Shown here one piece after another: positions 17,536 through 25,906 of a DNA stretch of 64,000 nucleotides. Source of the stretch: Streptomyces halobius. Its GTDB lineage: Bacteria > Actinomycetota > Actinomycetes > Streptomycetales > Streptomycetaceae. The stretch spans positions 2,108,001-2,172,000 of the forward strand of contig NZ_CP086322.1 in assembly GCF_023277745.1 (NCBI RefSeq). The letters run 5' to 3'. The notes under the pieces are model-generated. The model searched no databases, was not told where the DNA came from, and saw nothing but the letters and a program-made list of their open reading frames with translations. Positions within the stretch are counted from its first letter, which is position 1. Each line of letters begins with the position of its first letter. Made by a program: the position numbers and the translations under genes.

Positions 17536-18578
17536 CCGCAGGCGGGGGCATCCCCTTCATCCGTGCGTCCGGCGATCCCTTCGCCGTCGGACGCGCTCAT
17601 GGCGAGGCCCTCGCCGGTCCGCTGCGCACGTTCCTCGACGACTCGCTCTGCCGCCTGAACAAGGTCATGCCGGAGCCGGTCACCCGGGACGGGCTGCTGC
17701 CGTCGATCGCCGCCTACCGGGCGGCGGTCGCGGCGGCCCTGCCGGACCAGGCGGAGGAGGTGGCGGGCCTCGCGTCCGGCGCCGCGATCACCCAGGACGA
17801 GGCATGGCTGCTCCAGCTGCGCCGGGAGATCATGGGCTACCACAAGGTACCGACCGCGGGCGACTGCACGACGTACGCCCGCACCGCCCACAGCGCTCCG
17901 GTGCTTGCGCAAACTATCGACCTCAACGGCGACCTGGATCACTACATCAGCGTCCTGGAGATCGCCCGCAGTGACTGGCCACGCCGCTCGGTCGTGCTCA
18001 GCTTCGGCGGTCTGCTCGGCTATCTGGGCCTCAATAGCGACGGCCTCGCGGTCGGTCTCAACCTGGTCCTGGGCGGCGACTGGCGCCCCGGAGTGCCGCC
18101 CTATCTCGCCATTCGCCACCTCTTGGACACGGCACGGGACGTCACAGAGGCATTGGAGATCCTGCGCACCCTGCCCCTCGCCAGCTCCCGCACGCTCGTG
18201 CTGTGCGACCGGGAACGCGCCGTGTGCGTGGAGATCCTCGGGGACAAGCTCAGGACCATCGAGGACGCGGAGGTCGCGCACACGAACCACTTCCTGCACC
18301 CCGATTTCGTACCGGGCGACGAGATCAACGTCTTCGCCCGCAACTCGTCGGTCCGCAGGCTGAAGGCGGCCACGGCCGGACTCGACGAACTGCCCCCTGA
18401 AGCCGGCCCGGAGGAGCATTTCACGCTGTTGTCACAGTCCCCGATCTGCGTACCGAACCGGGGAGACATCCGCGCCGAACGCACCGTCGCCGCCGTCGTG
18501 CTGCTACCGGACCGCGGCGAGCTGCACGTACGCCCCGGCGACCCGTCACTGTCGCGGACGCAGGTTTTCCGCCTGTAA
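17532..18578 (+). CDS. C45-family Ntn hydrolase/acyltransferase (acyl-CoA:6-APA acyltransferase-like)
   Basis: A 348-residue protein of the C45 autoproteolytic acyltransferase/hydrolase family, related to isopenicillin N acyltransferase. The segment TAGDCTTYAR places the predicted self-cleaving nucleophile at C112, which would yield a small and a large chain. Other family marks are IDLNGDLDHY, GLLGYLGLNSDGLAVGLN and the late THFL-like AHTNHFLHPDF. The start ATG 17532 overlaps the GNAT stop (ATGA). Because no thioesterase domain is present in the NRPS, this protein is a good candidate for release of the product or for moving the acyl group between carriers. Both are inference. Confidence 0.8.
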   Translation: MTAGGGIPFIRASGDPFAVGRAHGEALAGPLRTFLDDSLCRLNKVMPEPVTRDGLLPSIAAYRAAVAAALPDQAEEVAGLASGAAITQDEAWLLQLRREIMGYHKVPTAGDCTTYARTAHSAPVLAQTIDLNGDLDHYISVLEIARSDWPRRSVVLSFGGLLGYLGLNSDGLAVGLNLVLGGDWRPGVPPYLAIRHLLDTARDVTEALEILRTLPLASSRTLVLCDRERAVCVEILGDKLRTIEDAEVAHTNHFLHPDFVPGDEINVFARNSSVRRLKAATAGLDELPPEAGPEEHFTLLSQSPICVPNRGDIRAERTVAAVVLLPDRGELHVRPGDPSLSRTQVFRL

Positions 18579-18690
18579 CACCAACGGCCGGTGGGCTTTT
18601 GGAGCGCACCGGCGCTTTGAGGCTTTCGGGGTCCGGGGCAGATCGCCGGGCAGCGGTGGAAAGTTCGGCTTGAAGAAAGGGATCTGTCAC

Positions 18691-19356
18691 GTGCAGACAT
18701 GGCTGGTGAACCTGGACGCGAAGGAGCCGACCTGGGCACGCGATGGCGCCCTGACGGAGGAGGAGCGGCGGCGCGGCGCCGAGTTCGCGGACACGCTCCT
18801 GGCACGTCGCTTCCTGCGTTCCCGGCTGACCGTGCGCCATCTGCTGGGGGAACGGCTGTCCGTTCCCCCAGCGGAGCTGCACATCGCGTACCATCCTGGC
18901 GGCAAACCCTATCTACCGGACCATGCGGGGCTGCAGATCAGCTGGTCGCGTTCGGAAAGCCTGCTGCTGCTCGGCGCATCGAGCAGTGGGCCCATCGGCG
19001 TGGACATCGAGAGGCAGCGGCCGGTGCCGACACCTCTGGACGTGCTCGCCACCGTTTACCCCGCCCTTCCGGCCGCCGTCGGCCCTGAGTCATTCCTCCC
19101 CGCGTGGACGCTTCTGGAGGCGGCGGTCAAGGCGACGGGCCGCGGTCTGTCCCGCGGCGCACGAGACGTCGATCTCGTATTTGACGTCATGGGGGCAGTC
19201 GCCCTGCGCGGAATCCGCGGCCGAGGTTTGGGCGCCTGGTCCGGCCGTACGGGTGTGCTCCCCGCGCAGGGCGGCACACCTGCGGCTGTCGTAGCCGTCG
19301 TGGTCCAGGGCGAGATGGTGGGGTCCTGCTTGTCCTCGGTCAAGGTGCGGCCCTAG
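18691..19356 (+). CDS. Sfp-type 4'-phosphopantetheinyl transferase
   Basis: A 221-residue phosphopantetheinyl transferase that activates carrier proteins. It shows GGKPYLPDH, the ISWSRSESLLLLG strand, the metal-binding IGVDIE (about 107-112) and a WTLLEAAVKATGRGL helix where the canonical WTRKE has become WTLLE. GTG 18691 is preferred over an upstream in-frame TTG because GAAAGG lies about 10 bp before it. It is the last gene of the cluster, about 110 bp after the C45 gene, and is followed directly by insertion-sequence remnants. It should modify the NRPS PCP, the free carrier and possibly the carrier tail of the hydrazine synthetase. Confidence 0.88.
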   Translation: MQTWLVNLDAKEPTWARDGALTEEERRRGAEFADTLLARRFLRSRLTVRHLLGERLSVPPAELHIAYHPGGKPYLPDHAGLQISWSRSESLLLLGASSSGPIGVDIERQRPVPTPLDVLATVYPALPAAVGPESFLPAWTLLEAAVKATGRGLSRGARDVDLVFDVMGAVALRGIRGRGLGAWSGRTGVLPAQGGTPAAVVAVVVQGEMVGSCLSSVKVRP

Positions 19357-19480
19357 ATGTTCTGTCCGGGGAGGTTGTGGACAGGTGATGCAGCTCTCGG
19401 GTGAGGGATCTTGAAATGGGTGAGGGCCTTCTGGCTCGGTGTGGATTGCGACATCTCCACCGAGCACCAAGAAGGCCCTC

Positions 19481-20040
19481 ATGCCCCACCGTAATGCACC
19501 CCTGACCGAGACCGGCCGCCTGCGTCTGGCCCGCTGCATCGTCGATGACGGCTGGCCCCTGCGCCGGGCCGCCGAACGCTTCCAGGTCTCACCGACCACG
19601 GCCCAGCGATGGGCCACCCGCTACCGCGAGCTCGGCGAGGCCGGGATGAGCGACCGCTCCAGCCGCCCGCACCACAGTCCACGCCGCACCCCCACCCGCA
19701 CCGAGCGCCGCATCATCAAGGTCCGCGTCCTGCGCCGCTGGGGACCGGCCCGCATCGCACACCTGCGGCACCTGGTGCCCTCGACCGTGCACCGGGTGCT
19801 GACCCGCTTTGGCCTGGCCCGCCTCACCCACCTGGACCGGGCGACAGGACGGTCCGTACGCCGCTACGAACGCGCCAGGCCCGGCGAGTTGATCCACGTC
19901 GACATCAAGAAGCTCGGCAACATCCCCAACGGCGGCGGCCACAAGACACTGGGCCGAGCCACAGGCCGCAAAAACCGCGCGAACGCCGGCTACAGCTACA
20001 TCCACACCGCCGTCGACGACCACTCCCGCCTCTGTAGGTG
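19481..20040 (+). pseudogene. Truncated IS481-family transposase
   Basis: The N-terminal about 185 residues of an IS481-type transposase, starting MPHRNAPLTETG with a helix-turn-helix (RAAERFQVSPTTAQRWATRY) and reaching the first catalytic-core segment HTAVDDHSRL. The frame then runs into unrelated sequence and stops at 20047, so the DDE core is lost. The break coincides with the end of the next element, which implies insertion or deletion here. It marks the right border of the biosynthetic cluster. Confidence 0.8.
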
Positions 20041-20061
20041 CCGATAATTCATCCGCCCAGC

Positions 20062-21073
20062 TCAAGCTGCATGTCGATACTCGCGAAGGGTTCCGCCGAG
20101 CCGGTCTCGTCGGCGGATCTTCAGGCGTCTGATCTGTCCTGGCTCGGTGATCGGTTCGGGTAGCGGACGGAGCGGAGCTGCTTGATTCAGGGCCCGGTGC
20201 GGCCGGTGCCCGTTGTAGTACAACTCGAACTCGCGCAGAGCATGGAGCAGATGGCGCTGGTCCCAGATGAGGGTGCGGTCCAGCAGTTCGTGTCGGCAGG
20301 TCTGTATCCAGCGCTCCATGATGGAGTTCATCCGCGGCATCTGGATGCCGGTGGTGACGACCTCCAGCCCGGCATCGGTCAGCACAGCATCGAAGGTGCC
20401 GTGAACGTGGAGTCTCGGTCGCGTATCAAGAACCTGGCCTTGCTGTCTGCGTCCTCCAAGTCCATGACGAGGTTGCGTCCGAGCTGCACCATCCAGTCCG
20501 CGCTGCGGTGTGCGGTGGCACCGAGGATCCGGATACGTTTCGTGGCGTGCTCGATGGCCGCGAAGACGTACAGGCGCGCCCCGGTCAGGGTGCGGGCCTC
20601 GAAGAGATCGCACGCAAGCAGCGCCTGGGCCTGGCTGCGCAGGAAGTCGGCCCAGGTCGTGCTCTGGCGTTCCGGCGCGGGCGGGATGCCGTGCTCGCGG
20701 AGGATCTCCCAGACCATAAGGCGGCGACCATGATGCCCAGCGCCGCGAGCTCGCCGTGGATTCGACGATAGCCCCACGAGGAATTCTCGTGAGCCAGGCG
20801 TAGGACCAGTGCGCGGATCGAGCGGACGGTGGGCGGGCGCCCACGTCGCTTCGGCACGCAGGTCGCGGCGTGGCGCCGCTTGAGCAGGTTGCGGTGCCAC
20901 CGCATGATCGTGTCCGGGCGTACCAACAGCAGGAGCTGGCGCAGCTTCCCCATCGGGAGGTGGTGGAGCAGGCCGGCGAGGACAGCGCGGTCGGGGTCCG
21001 TGAACGTGGGTTTGCCGACCTGACGTTGCAGTACGAGCAGTTGGTGCCGCAGGGCAAGAAGGGACTGCTGCAT
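20062..21073 (-). pseudogene. Integrase-core transposase pseudogene with two frameshifts
   Basis: Three successive reading frames on the minus strand join into one integrase-core (rve) transposase: an N-terminal part with LLALRHQLLVLQRQ and SSWGYRRIHGELAALG (to about 20,720), a middle part with LACDLFEARTLTGARLYVFA and IRDRDSTFT (to about 20,390), and a C-terminal part with MPRMNSIMERWIQTCRHELL and ELYYNGHRPHRAL. Two single-base frame changes separate them, so no full-length protein is made. This class of element is common in Streptomyces genomes. Confidence 0.8.
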
Positions 21074-21092
21074 GATTTGGTGACAGCGGGGT

Positions 21093-21385
21093 TTATGCAG
21101 CCAGGGCTGCGGGTGGGGTCATGATGGTCTCGTACTCGATAGGGGTCAATCGGGCCAGGCGTCTTTGGCGTCGGCGCCGGTGGTAGATGCGTTCGGTCCA
21201 GGTCACAATCGCGATCCGCAACTCCTGCCGGGTGGCCCAGGTGCGGCGGTCGAGGACGTTCTTCTGCAACAGTGCGAAGAAGCTCTCCATGGCCGCGTTG
21301 TCGCCCGCCGCCCCGACCCTGCCCATCGAGCCGGCCATGCCGTGCCGGGCGAGAGCGGACACGAACTTCCGTGACCGGAACTGCC
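21093..21385 (-). pseudogene. C-terminal fragment of an IS3-family transposase
   Basis: About 95 residues matching the end of an IS3-type OrfB: QFRSRKFVSALARHGMAGSM, the GDNAAMESFFALLQKN motif with the last catalytic glutamate, and the basic tail YHRRRRQRRLARLTP. The upstream two thirds are missing; the sequence switches to an IS30 remnant at about 21,386. It cannot be functional. Confidence 0.75.
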
Positions 21386-21390
21386 CAGGT

Positions 21391-21562
21391 TCAACCGGTC
21401 GTCGCAACACCGGCCTGTTGGATCAACAGTAGCTGTTCGTTGAGGGCCTCTGCGGGTGTCTTCCAGTCGAGTGTCTTTCGGGGCCTGGAGTTCAGGGTGG
21501 TGGCGACGGCATCGATCTCGTCCACGTTCCAGCGGGACAGGTCCGTGCCCTTCGGGAAGTAC
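21391..21562 (-). pseudogene. C-terminal fragment of an IS30-family transposase
   Basis: Roughly 57 residues of an IS30 transposase tail: [20 protein letters not shown] and [19 protein letters not shown]. The 5' side ends exactly at the GTAC next to the terminal repeat of the following IS3 element, so that element seems to have inserted into the IS30 gene. The rest of the IS30 gene is not found on the other side. Confidence 0.75.
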
Positions 21563-21575
21563 TGAAGTTCCCCCG
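21561..21575. repeat. Left terminal inverted repeat of the IS3 element
   Basis: ACTGAAGTTCCCCCG, matching the reverse complement of 22839-22853 at all 15 positions; the similarity continues imperfectly inward (GGACACT is shared). Confidence 0.8.
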
Positions 21576-21595
21576 CGATCTTGGACACTCGATCC

Positions 21596-22488
21596 TTACG
21601 CTGCGAGGACGTGACCTTGCTCGTGCCGCTGCCGTGTCTCCAGGGGAGTGAGGTAGCCCCACTCGGGGTGCTTGCGCAGTCGGCGGCGGTTATAGAAGGT
21701 CTCGATGAAGGAGAAGATTTCCGCGCGGGCGGTGGCCCGGTCGGGCCAGAAACGGGTTCCGATCTCCTCTTTCAGCACGGCGAAGAAACTCTCGGCCGCG
21801 GCGTTATCGTAACAGGAACCCGTTCTTCCCATGCTCTGCCTCAGATTCAACTGGCGTATCTCACGGCACAGTTCATCTGAGGTGTATTCGCTGCCGCGGT
21901 CCGAATGTGCGATGCATCCGGGCTTCAGGCGGCCGCGTCCGGCGGCCATCTTGAGTGCATCGACCACGAGCGTGGCCCGGTGGTGGTCGGCCATCGAGTA
22001 GCCGACGACCTCGCGGGTGGCCAGATCAAGCCACGAAGCGAGATAGAGCCAGCCCTCGCCGGTGGCGATGTACGTGATGTCGCCGACAAGCTTCGTGCCG
22101 GGCGCGTGCGCGGTGAAGTCGCGGCCGATCAGGTCCGCAGCGGGCACAGCCCTCTTTGCCTGCCTCGTGAGGCCGCAGCGCCTGCGGCGGGTGTGGCCGG
22201 CAATGCCCCGCTCACGCATGACCCGTTCAATGCGCTTACGGTTCACCCGCTTGCCCAGGCGCCGCAGTTCGGCGTGGATGCGCGGGGCACCGTAGGTGCC
22301 TTTCGAGGCGATGTGGAGCATGGTGATCTCGTGAGCGAGGCGTCGTCGGCGGCTTCCCGGGCCGCGCGGGCCTTGGCCGCGGCCTGCCAGGCGTAGAAGG
22401 AGGAGCGGGCCACCTTCAGCAGCTGGCACAGGAAAGCGACCGGGTGGGTGGTCTTCTCCGCCTCGATGAACGCGTACACCTCGTTCAC
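21596..22488 (-). pseudogene. IS3-family OrfB transposase, frameshifted
   Basis: Starts with GTG at 22488, overlapping the orfA stop, and reads NEVYAFIEAEKTTHPVAF and KVARSSFYAWQ before a one-base deletion near 22,345 moves the frame to AHEITMLHIASKGTYGAP. The remainder contains the DDE core: GDITYIATGEGWLYLAS, HSDRGSEYTS and [14 protein letters not shown]. All catalytic residues remain visible, but the frame change within the coding region (not at the orfA/orfB boundary where programmed frameshifting occurs) breaks the protein. A sequencing error is possible. Confidence 0.75.
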
Positions 22489-22784
22489 CGATCGCTCTCC
22501 TTCGCGAAGAAGACCGTCGCTTTTCGCAGGACCTCGATCGTCCGGGCCTGCTCGGCGGCGAGCTTGCGCAGCCGCTTGAGCTCTTCACGCTCCTCGCTGG
22601 TCAGCTCGCCGGCCTGGCCCTGACCCCGGTCGATCCTGGCCTGCCGGTACCAGCCGCGCAGCGACTCCGGGCTGACCCCCAGCTCCCGGGCGACCTCGGT
22701 CACCGTCTTCCCGGACGAGTCGACGAGCGCGATCGCGTCCCGCTTGAACTCCGCCGTATACCGCTTCTTGTAGTTACTTCCCAC
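22485..22784 (-). CDS. IS3-family OrfA (transposase HTH subunit)
   Basis: A 99-residue protein with an N-terminal helix-turn-helix (YTAEFKRDAIALVDSSG, VTEVARELGVSPESLRGW) and a C-terminal leucine-zipper-like helix rich in E, L and R ending KATVFFAKESDR, as in IS3 OrfA proteins of normal length. Its stop overlaps the start of orfB. Confidence 0.85.
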   Translation of the reverse strand: MGSNYKKRYTAEFKRDAIALVDSSGKTVTEVARELGVSPESLRGWYRQARIDRGQGQAGELTSEEREELKRLRKLAAEQARTIEVLRKATVFFAKESDR

Positions 22785-22838
22785 CTGGCACTGCTTTCCC
22801 TGGGCTCACTCGTCCCAGTGTCCAGGTGCCCAGCTCAC

Positions 22839-22853
22839 CGGGGGAACTTCAGT
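22839..22853. repeat. Right terminal inverted repeat of the IS3 element
   Basis: CGGGGGAACTTCAGT, the perfect complement of the left end at 21561-21575. Confidence 0.8.
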
Positions 22854-22892
22854 ACGAGATATGGAATCAAGACACGCGTGACGTGCTGATGA

Positions 22893-23093
22893 CGTGCTCG
22901 CTCCAGACCCACATCTGGTGGATGCCTGCAAGGACAGTGGCGCCGGAGGCCCGAGGTCGCGACCATCGAGCCGACGGCGGCTATCGTGGGCGATGGCCTC
23001 GGTCAGCCGGTGCATCACGTGCGGACCGGGGAGTTGGTCGGCTACCTCACCCCCGAGAAGTTCTTCCCGATTGACCAAGTGGAGAAGCGTTGA
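22893..23093 (+). other. Possible gene remnant without a start
   Basis: An open + frame of 66 codons ends at 23091-23093 with the protein-like tail TGELVGYLTPEKFFPIDQVE. It has no ATG or GTG start with a ribosome site and begins just after the IS3 end, so it may be the 3' end of a gene cut by the insertion. Family not recognised. Confidence 0.25.
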
Positions 23094-23419
23094 ATAACGA
23101 GCTGGCATGCCTGGATGCCCGGCACAGTGGATGTGCCGGGGAGGTGCTGTACCGCGAGAGCCTGAGCGGCACCGGTACCGCGATCCCCAGGTGCGACCAG
23201 CACCAGGCCCTCGCGGAGGCACGCGCCGAGAATGGCCGTCGAATCCAACCCGGCTGAGCAGCTCGTAAGCCTCTCGATGAACTCATCGAGATCCTTCGGG
23301 ACGCCCCTAAGACTGGAGGAGGGCCGAAGTGGGATGAGCGGAACGCCCTCGACATCAGCAATAGCTACCGCAAGAACATCATTCAGAAGGGTCCCCGATT
23401 CGGAGACGTTGCGCTTTAA
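23090..23419 (+). pseudogene. Small hypothetical gene split by an in-frame TGA
   Basis: From TTG 23090 (overlapping the previous stop) a frame of 55 codons contains CLDARHSGCAGEVLYRESL and IPRCDQH, a spacing of cysteines and histidine like small zinc-binding Streptomyces proteins of unknown role. After a TGA at 23255 the same frame continues for 53 more codons (with KPLDELIEILRDAP and DISNSYRKNII) to a TAA at 23417. Either the first 55-residue protein is the real product or a longer gene has acquired a stop. I do not recognise the family. A strong hairpin follows directly. Confidence 0.35.
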
Positions 23420-23434
23420 ACGCAGAAAGGCGCC

Positions 23435-23458
23435 CTCCCCGGCCATACGGCCGGGGAG
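23435..23458. terminator. Strong GC hairpin, probable terminator
   Basis: CTCCCCGGCC-ATAC-GGCCGGGGAG: a perfect 10-bp stem with a 4-base loop, 16 bp after the TAA at 23417. No T run follows, as is usual in Streptomyces terminators. Confidence 0.65.
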
Positions 23459-23888
23459 AGCGCTGAATGGTGCTGGGCATGCCGCTGAAGCGCCCCGATT
23501 CGTTCGGGGCGAGGTCCGCCGTTCGGCCTACTTTGAGCATCGCGCGGCAGTACCGCTCTATCCGGACGCCGGACTGCGGTGAGGACTGGCCCCATGGGCC
23601 CGGCACACCCCTGGTCGCCCTCGGGACCGGGCTCAACAGCACCAGGCCCCCTAGATGGCATACACCAGGTGGTATCTGCCGCACGCCGATGGATCATGGA
23701 GGTACGGCTTCTCTCCAGCCACCCGCGGCCTGAGATGGGGTTCCGCCCAAGCTCACGGGACGGACGAGAGCAACAGGCACGCAGCATGGCTCGGAGCGTC
23801 CTCCGTGACGTCCCGGCAAGGAACGCCTGGACGTCACGGCAGACCGAAGCCTGATTCACCACCGAAACAGCCCAAAGGAAGGAACACC

Positions 23889-24044
23889 GTGACACGTATC
23901 AGACTGGCCGCCGGAGCCCTTGCCGCCGCAGCGCTGCTGACAATCTTCGGCGGAGGCGTCGCCAACGCCGCACCCTCAGACAACTACGGCGTTGGCCACT
24001 GCAGGGCGGAGGGGATGTTCGGAGACTGCTACGGCGTCTCGTGA
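23889..24044 (+). CDS. Small secreted peptide (51 aa)
   Basis: A GTG start preceded by AAGGAAGG gives a 51-residue protein. Residues 1-28 are a clear signal peptide: two arginines, then an alanine/leucine-rich core ending GGGVANAAP, with cleavage probably after ANA. The mature peptide is only about 23 residues, with two cysteines (GHCRAEGMFGDCYGVS) that could form one disulfide. Longer in-frame translation from 23655 lacks a signal and is rejected. No maturation enzyme or transporter lies nearby, and the next downstream genes are phage remnants on the other strand. Function unknown. Confidence 0.6.
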   Translation: MTRIRLAAGALAAAALLTIFGGGVANAAPSDNYGVGHCRAEGMFGDCYGVS

Positions 24045-24081
24045 TCTGCCCGGCAGGCACGTAGCCAAGCCGCTTGTGGTC

Positions 24082-24113
24082 GTCTTCACTTACCAGTCTT
24101 GGCAGGTGAAGAC
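24082..24113. terminator. Hairpin downstream of the small secreted peptide
   Basis: GTCTTCAC at 24082-24089 pairs perfectly with GTGAAGAC at 24106-24113, with further weak pairing inside the loop. It lies about 40 bp after the peptide stop and could end that transcript. Confidence 0.55.
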
Positions 24114-24233
24114 GGCCGCACCGGGGCGGGAACGACCCGGCGAGGGCCATGAGCATCTGCTGACGCTCCGCCACCGCTGAAACATCAAACGCGACTGGCG
24201 GACGGCACGCCTCTCCAGCATGGATTCAATAAT

Positions 24234-24503
24234 TCATTCATTCGCTATGGCGTTCTGATCCTCTTCGATCTCGGCAAGCCGCATGTGGATCTTGGCAAGC
24301 TCGTCATTGGGGGAGGAGACATGCAGAGCATCGTGGGTCTTGCGGTCCTCGACGCGCTGGGCGACTTCTCCGGCACCCAGGAGGGCGCCGGCGACGGCGG
24401 CCAGGCCGTACCAGTCAATGCCCGGCCAGCGGGCGACAAGCATGGGCAGTAGCGCTCCAATGGCCGCCACGATGCGGACTGAGTGGGTGCGGAGGAAGGT
24501 CAA
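24234..24503 (-). CDS. Phage holin-like small membrane protein
   Basis: An 89-residue protein with two hydrophobic segments (about residues 10-25 and 30-45) and a charged helical tail rich in E, K and D. Small size, two membrane spans and a position 10 bp after an endolysin gene are the hallmarks of actinophage holins or holin-like proteins. Similarity to a named holin family is suspected rather than proven. With the upstream genes it forms a lysis cassette left by a prophage. Confidence 0.6.
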   Translation of the reverse strand: MTFLRTHSVRIVAAIGALLPMLVARWPGIDWYGLAAVAGALLGAGEVAQRVEDRKTHDALHVSSPNDELAKIHMRLAEIEEDQNAIANE

Positions 24504-24513
24504 AGGCGATTCC

Positions 24514-25842
24514 TTACTTGCTGGTGGGCTTAGCGCTCGGCACGTCAGGGGTGGGCTCGGTCTGCGGTTCGTGGGCCGGCGGCACGCTGTCCGTCTCGGA
24601 GCGCTCGGCTCCGGTCGCCGAGTCCAGCCTCGGCATCTCCACGGGCTTCTCGACGGGCTTGGGTTCAGGCTTCGGCTTCAGCTTGTCGACCTTGCCGGAG
24701 ACCTCGTTGAGCTTGCTTTTGACCTCGCGCAGCTCCCGCTCGATGCGGGCCAGACGGTCATCCTGAACGGCCGACCGAACCGGAGTCGCAGCCGGGCGCG
24801 TGGCAGGACGGGAGTGCTCACGGGGCTTCGGCTCCTTTCGCGCCACTGAGGCCGTGACCGAGGGCGTCACAGCAGCGTGCTTTCCGGGTCGGACCTTGAT
24901 TCGCTGGCCTGGATGGATCAGGTTCGGGTTCGCGGCCAGCGCCGGGTTCCAACTGAGGAGTTGGGACAGGGTGGCCCCGGAGCGTTCGGCAATGGTCGAC
25001 AGGGAGTCGCCGTTGCCCACGGTGTACGTGGTGCCGCTGATCGGGGGGGGCCGAAGGGTTCGGCGGCGCCGGCTTCTCCGGAGGCGTGGTCGGCTTCACT
25101 GGACTCGTGGGGGGCGCAGGCTTCGCCGGAATGTTGATCTCCTGGTCTGGGTGGATCAGGTTCGGGTCCTTGATCTGTGGGTTGGCCGCCAGGATGGATG
25201 CCAGGGACACGCCGAGCACAGCGGCGATGGCGCCGAGGGTCTGTCCCTTCTTCACCTTGTACTTGCCCGTGGACGGTGCCGTGCCCCCCCCGAACCGGTG
25301 GTCGGCCCCGAGGCCTCGGCCTTGTAGGTGAACCCGGCCCGGCCCTTCAGAGCCGGGTCTGCGGTGACGATGCCTTCGGAGTACGCGGGCAGACCGTAGC
25401 CATGGACGTAGGTGTCGCGGCGGCGCCGCTTCCTGGCCATCACGCCGTTGCCGTTTGCATCGTTCGTGGTCGAGGTGTTGCCTTCGACCGTGTAGATCCA
25501 CGTCTCGTCGTAGCCGACACAGAGACCGGTGTGCGTGCTGCCGGTCGTGCCGTAGATAACCTGCGCACCGACCGCCGGATAGGCGGACCAACGTCCCTTG
25601 TTCCTGAACCACTGCATTGCGGACCATACCGAGGCAGTACGTGGAAACAGGCTGGAGACCCCAGCCTTCAGCGCAACCCACGAGGTGAATGTGGCGCACC
25701 ACGGCTGGTAATTCGACCACTCAAGGCCGGGCACCTGACCGCTGTATTTCTGGTGGCCACTCGGCCGCTCTCCGGGCGCACGCTGCGCTCGGTATCCGAC
25801 CTCCCTGGATGCCACGGAAATAACCTTGGATGCTTGACTCAA
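24514..25842 (-). pseudogene. Actinophage endolysin (CHAP-like + two LysM), two homopolymer frameshifts
   Basis: Read through two frame changes, this is a cell-wall hydrolase. The N-terminal part has the CHAP-like WCATFTSWVALKAG cysteine motif, HTGLCVGYDETWIYTVEGN and a histidine, suggesting a cysteine peptidase/amidase domain. Then come two LysM repeats (YKVKKGQTLGAIAAVLGV and YTVGNGDSLSTIAERSG, each followed by NPNLIHP-type endings) and a charged proline/lysine-rich tail. Frame 1 breaks at eight G on the coding strand (25284-25291; nine would restore it). Frame 2 breaks at eight C (25043-25050; seven would restore it). The best start is TTG 25842, about 4 bp after GAAGGAGG; ATG 25860 lies in the terminator tail. 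It could be a pseudogene, a phase-variable gene or an error. Confidence 0.75.
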
Positions 25843-25861
25843 GCTGCCTCCTTCAGGCATG

Positions 25862-25889
25862 AAAAAGGCCCGGCGCTCAATAGCCGGGC
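25862..25889 (-). terminator. Intrinsic terminator between phage genes
   Basis: On the minus strand GCCCGGC-(8 nt)-GCCGGGC is followed by five T, a classic intrinsic terminator. It sits after the 87-residue phage gene and immediately before the endolysin start, so endolysin expression needs readthrough or a promoter inside this gap. Confidence 0.7.
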
Positions 25890-25906
25890 ATCGGTAAGCG
25901 TTTGGG

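Larger units (their letters stand above)
21559..22855 (-). mobile_element. IS3-family insertion sequence, near complete
   Basis: About 1.29 kb with two transposase frames on the minus strand bounded by perfect 15-bp inverted repeats (ACTGAAGTTCCCCCG at 21561 and its complement ending at 22853). GTAC is present at both outer edges (21559-21562 and 22852-22855) and could be a 4-bp target duplication, although GTAC is its own complement and overlaps the repeat. A frameshift in orfB suggests that it no longer moves on its own. Confidence 0.8.

Noticed and set aside
1..19356. Naming the cluster as azaserine outright
   Set aside because: Gene logic fits, but the A-domain pocket looks cysteine-like and the left part of the cluster is not visible.
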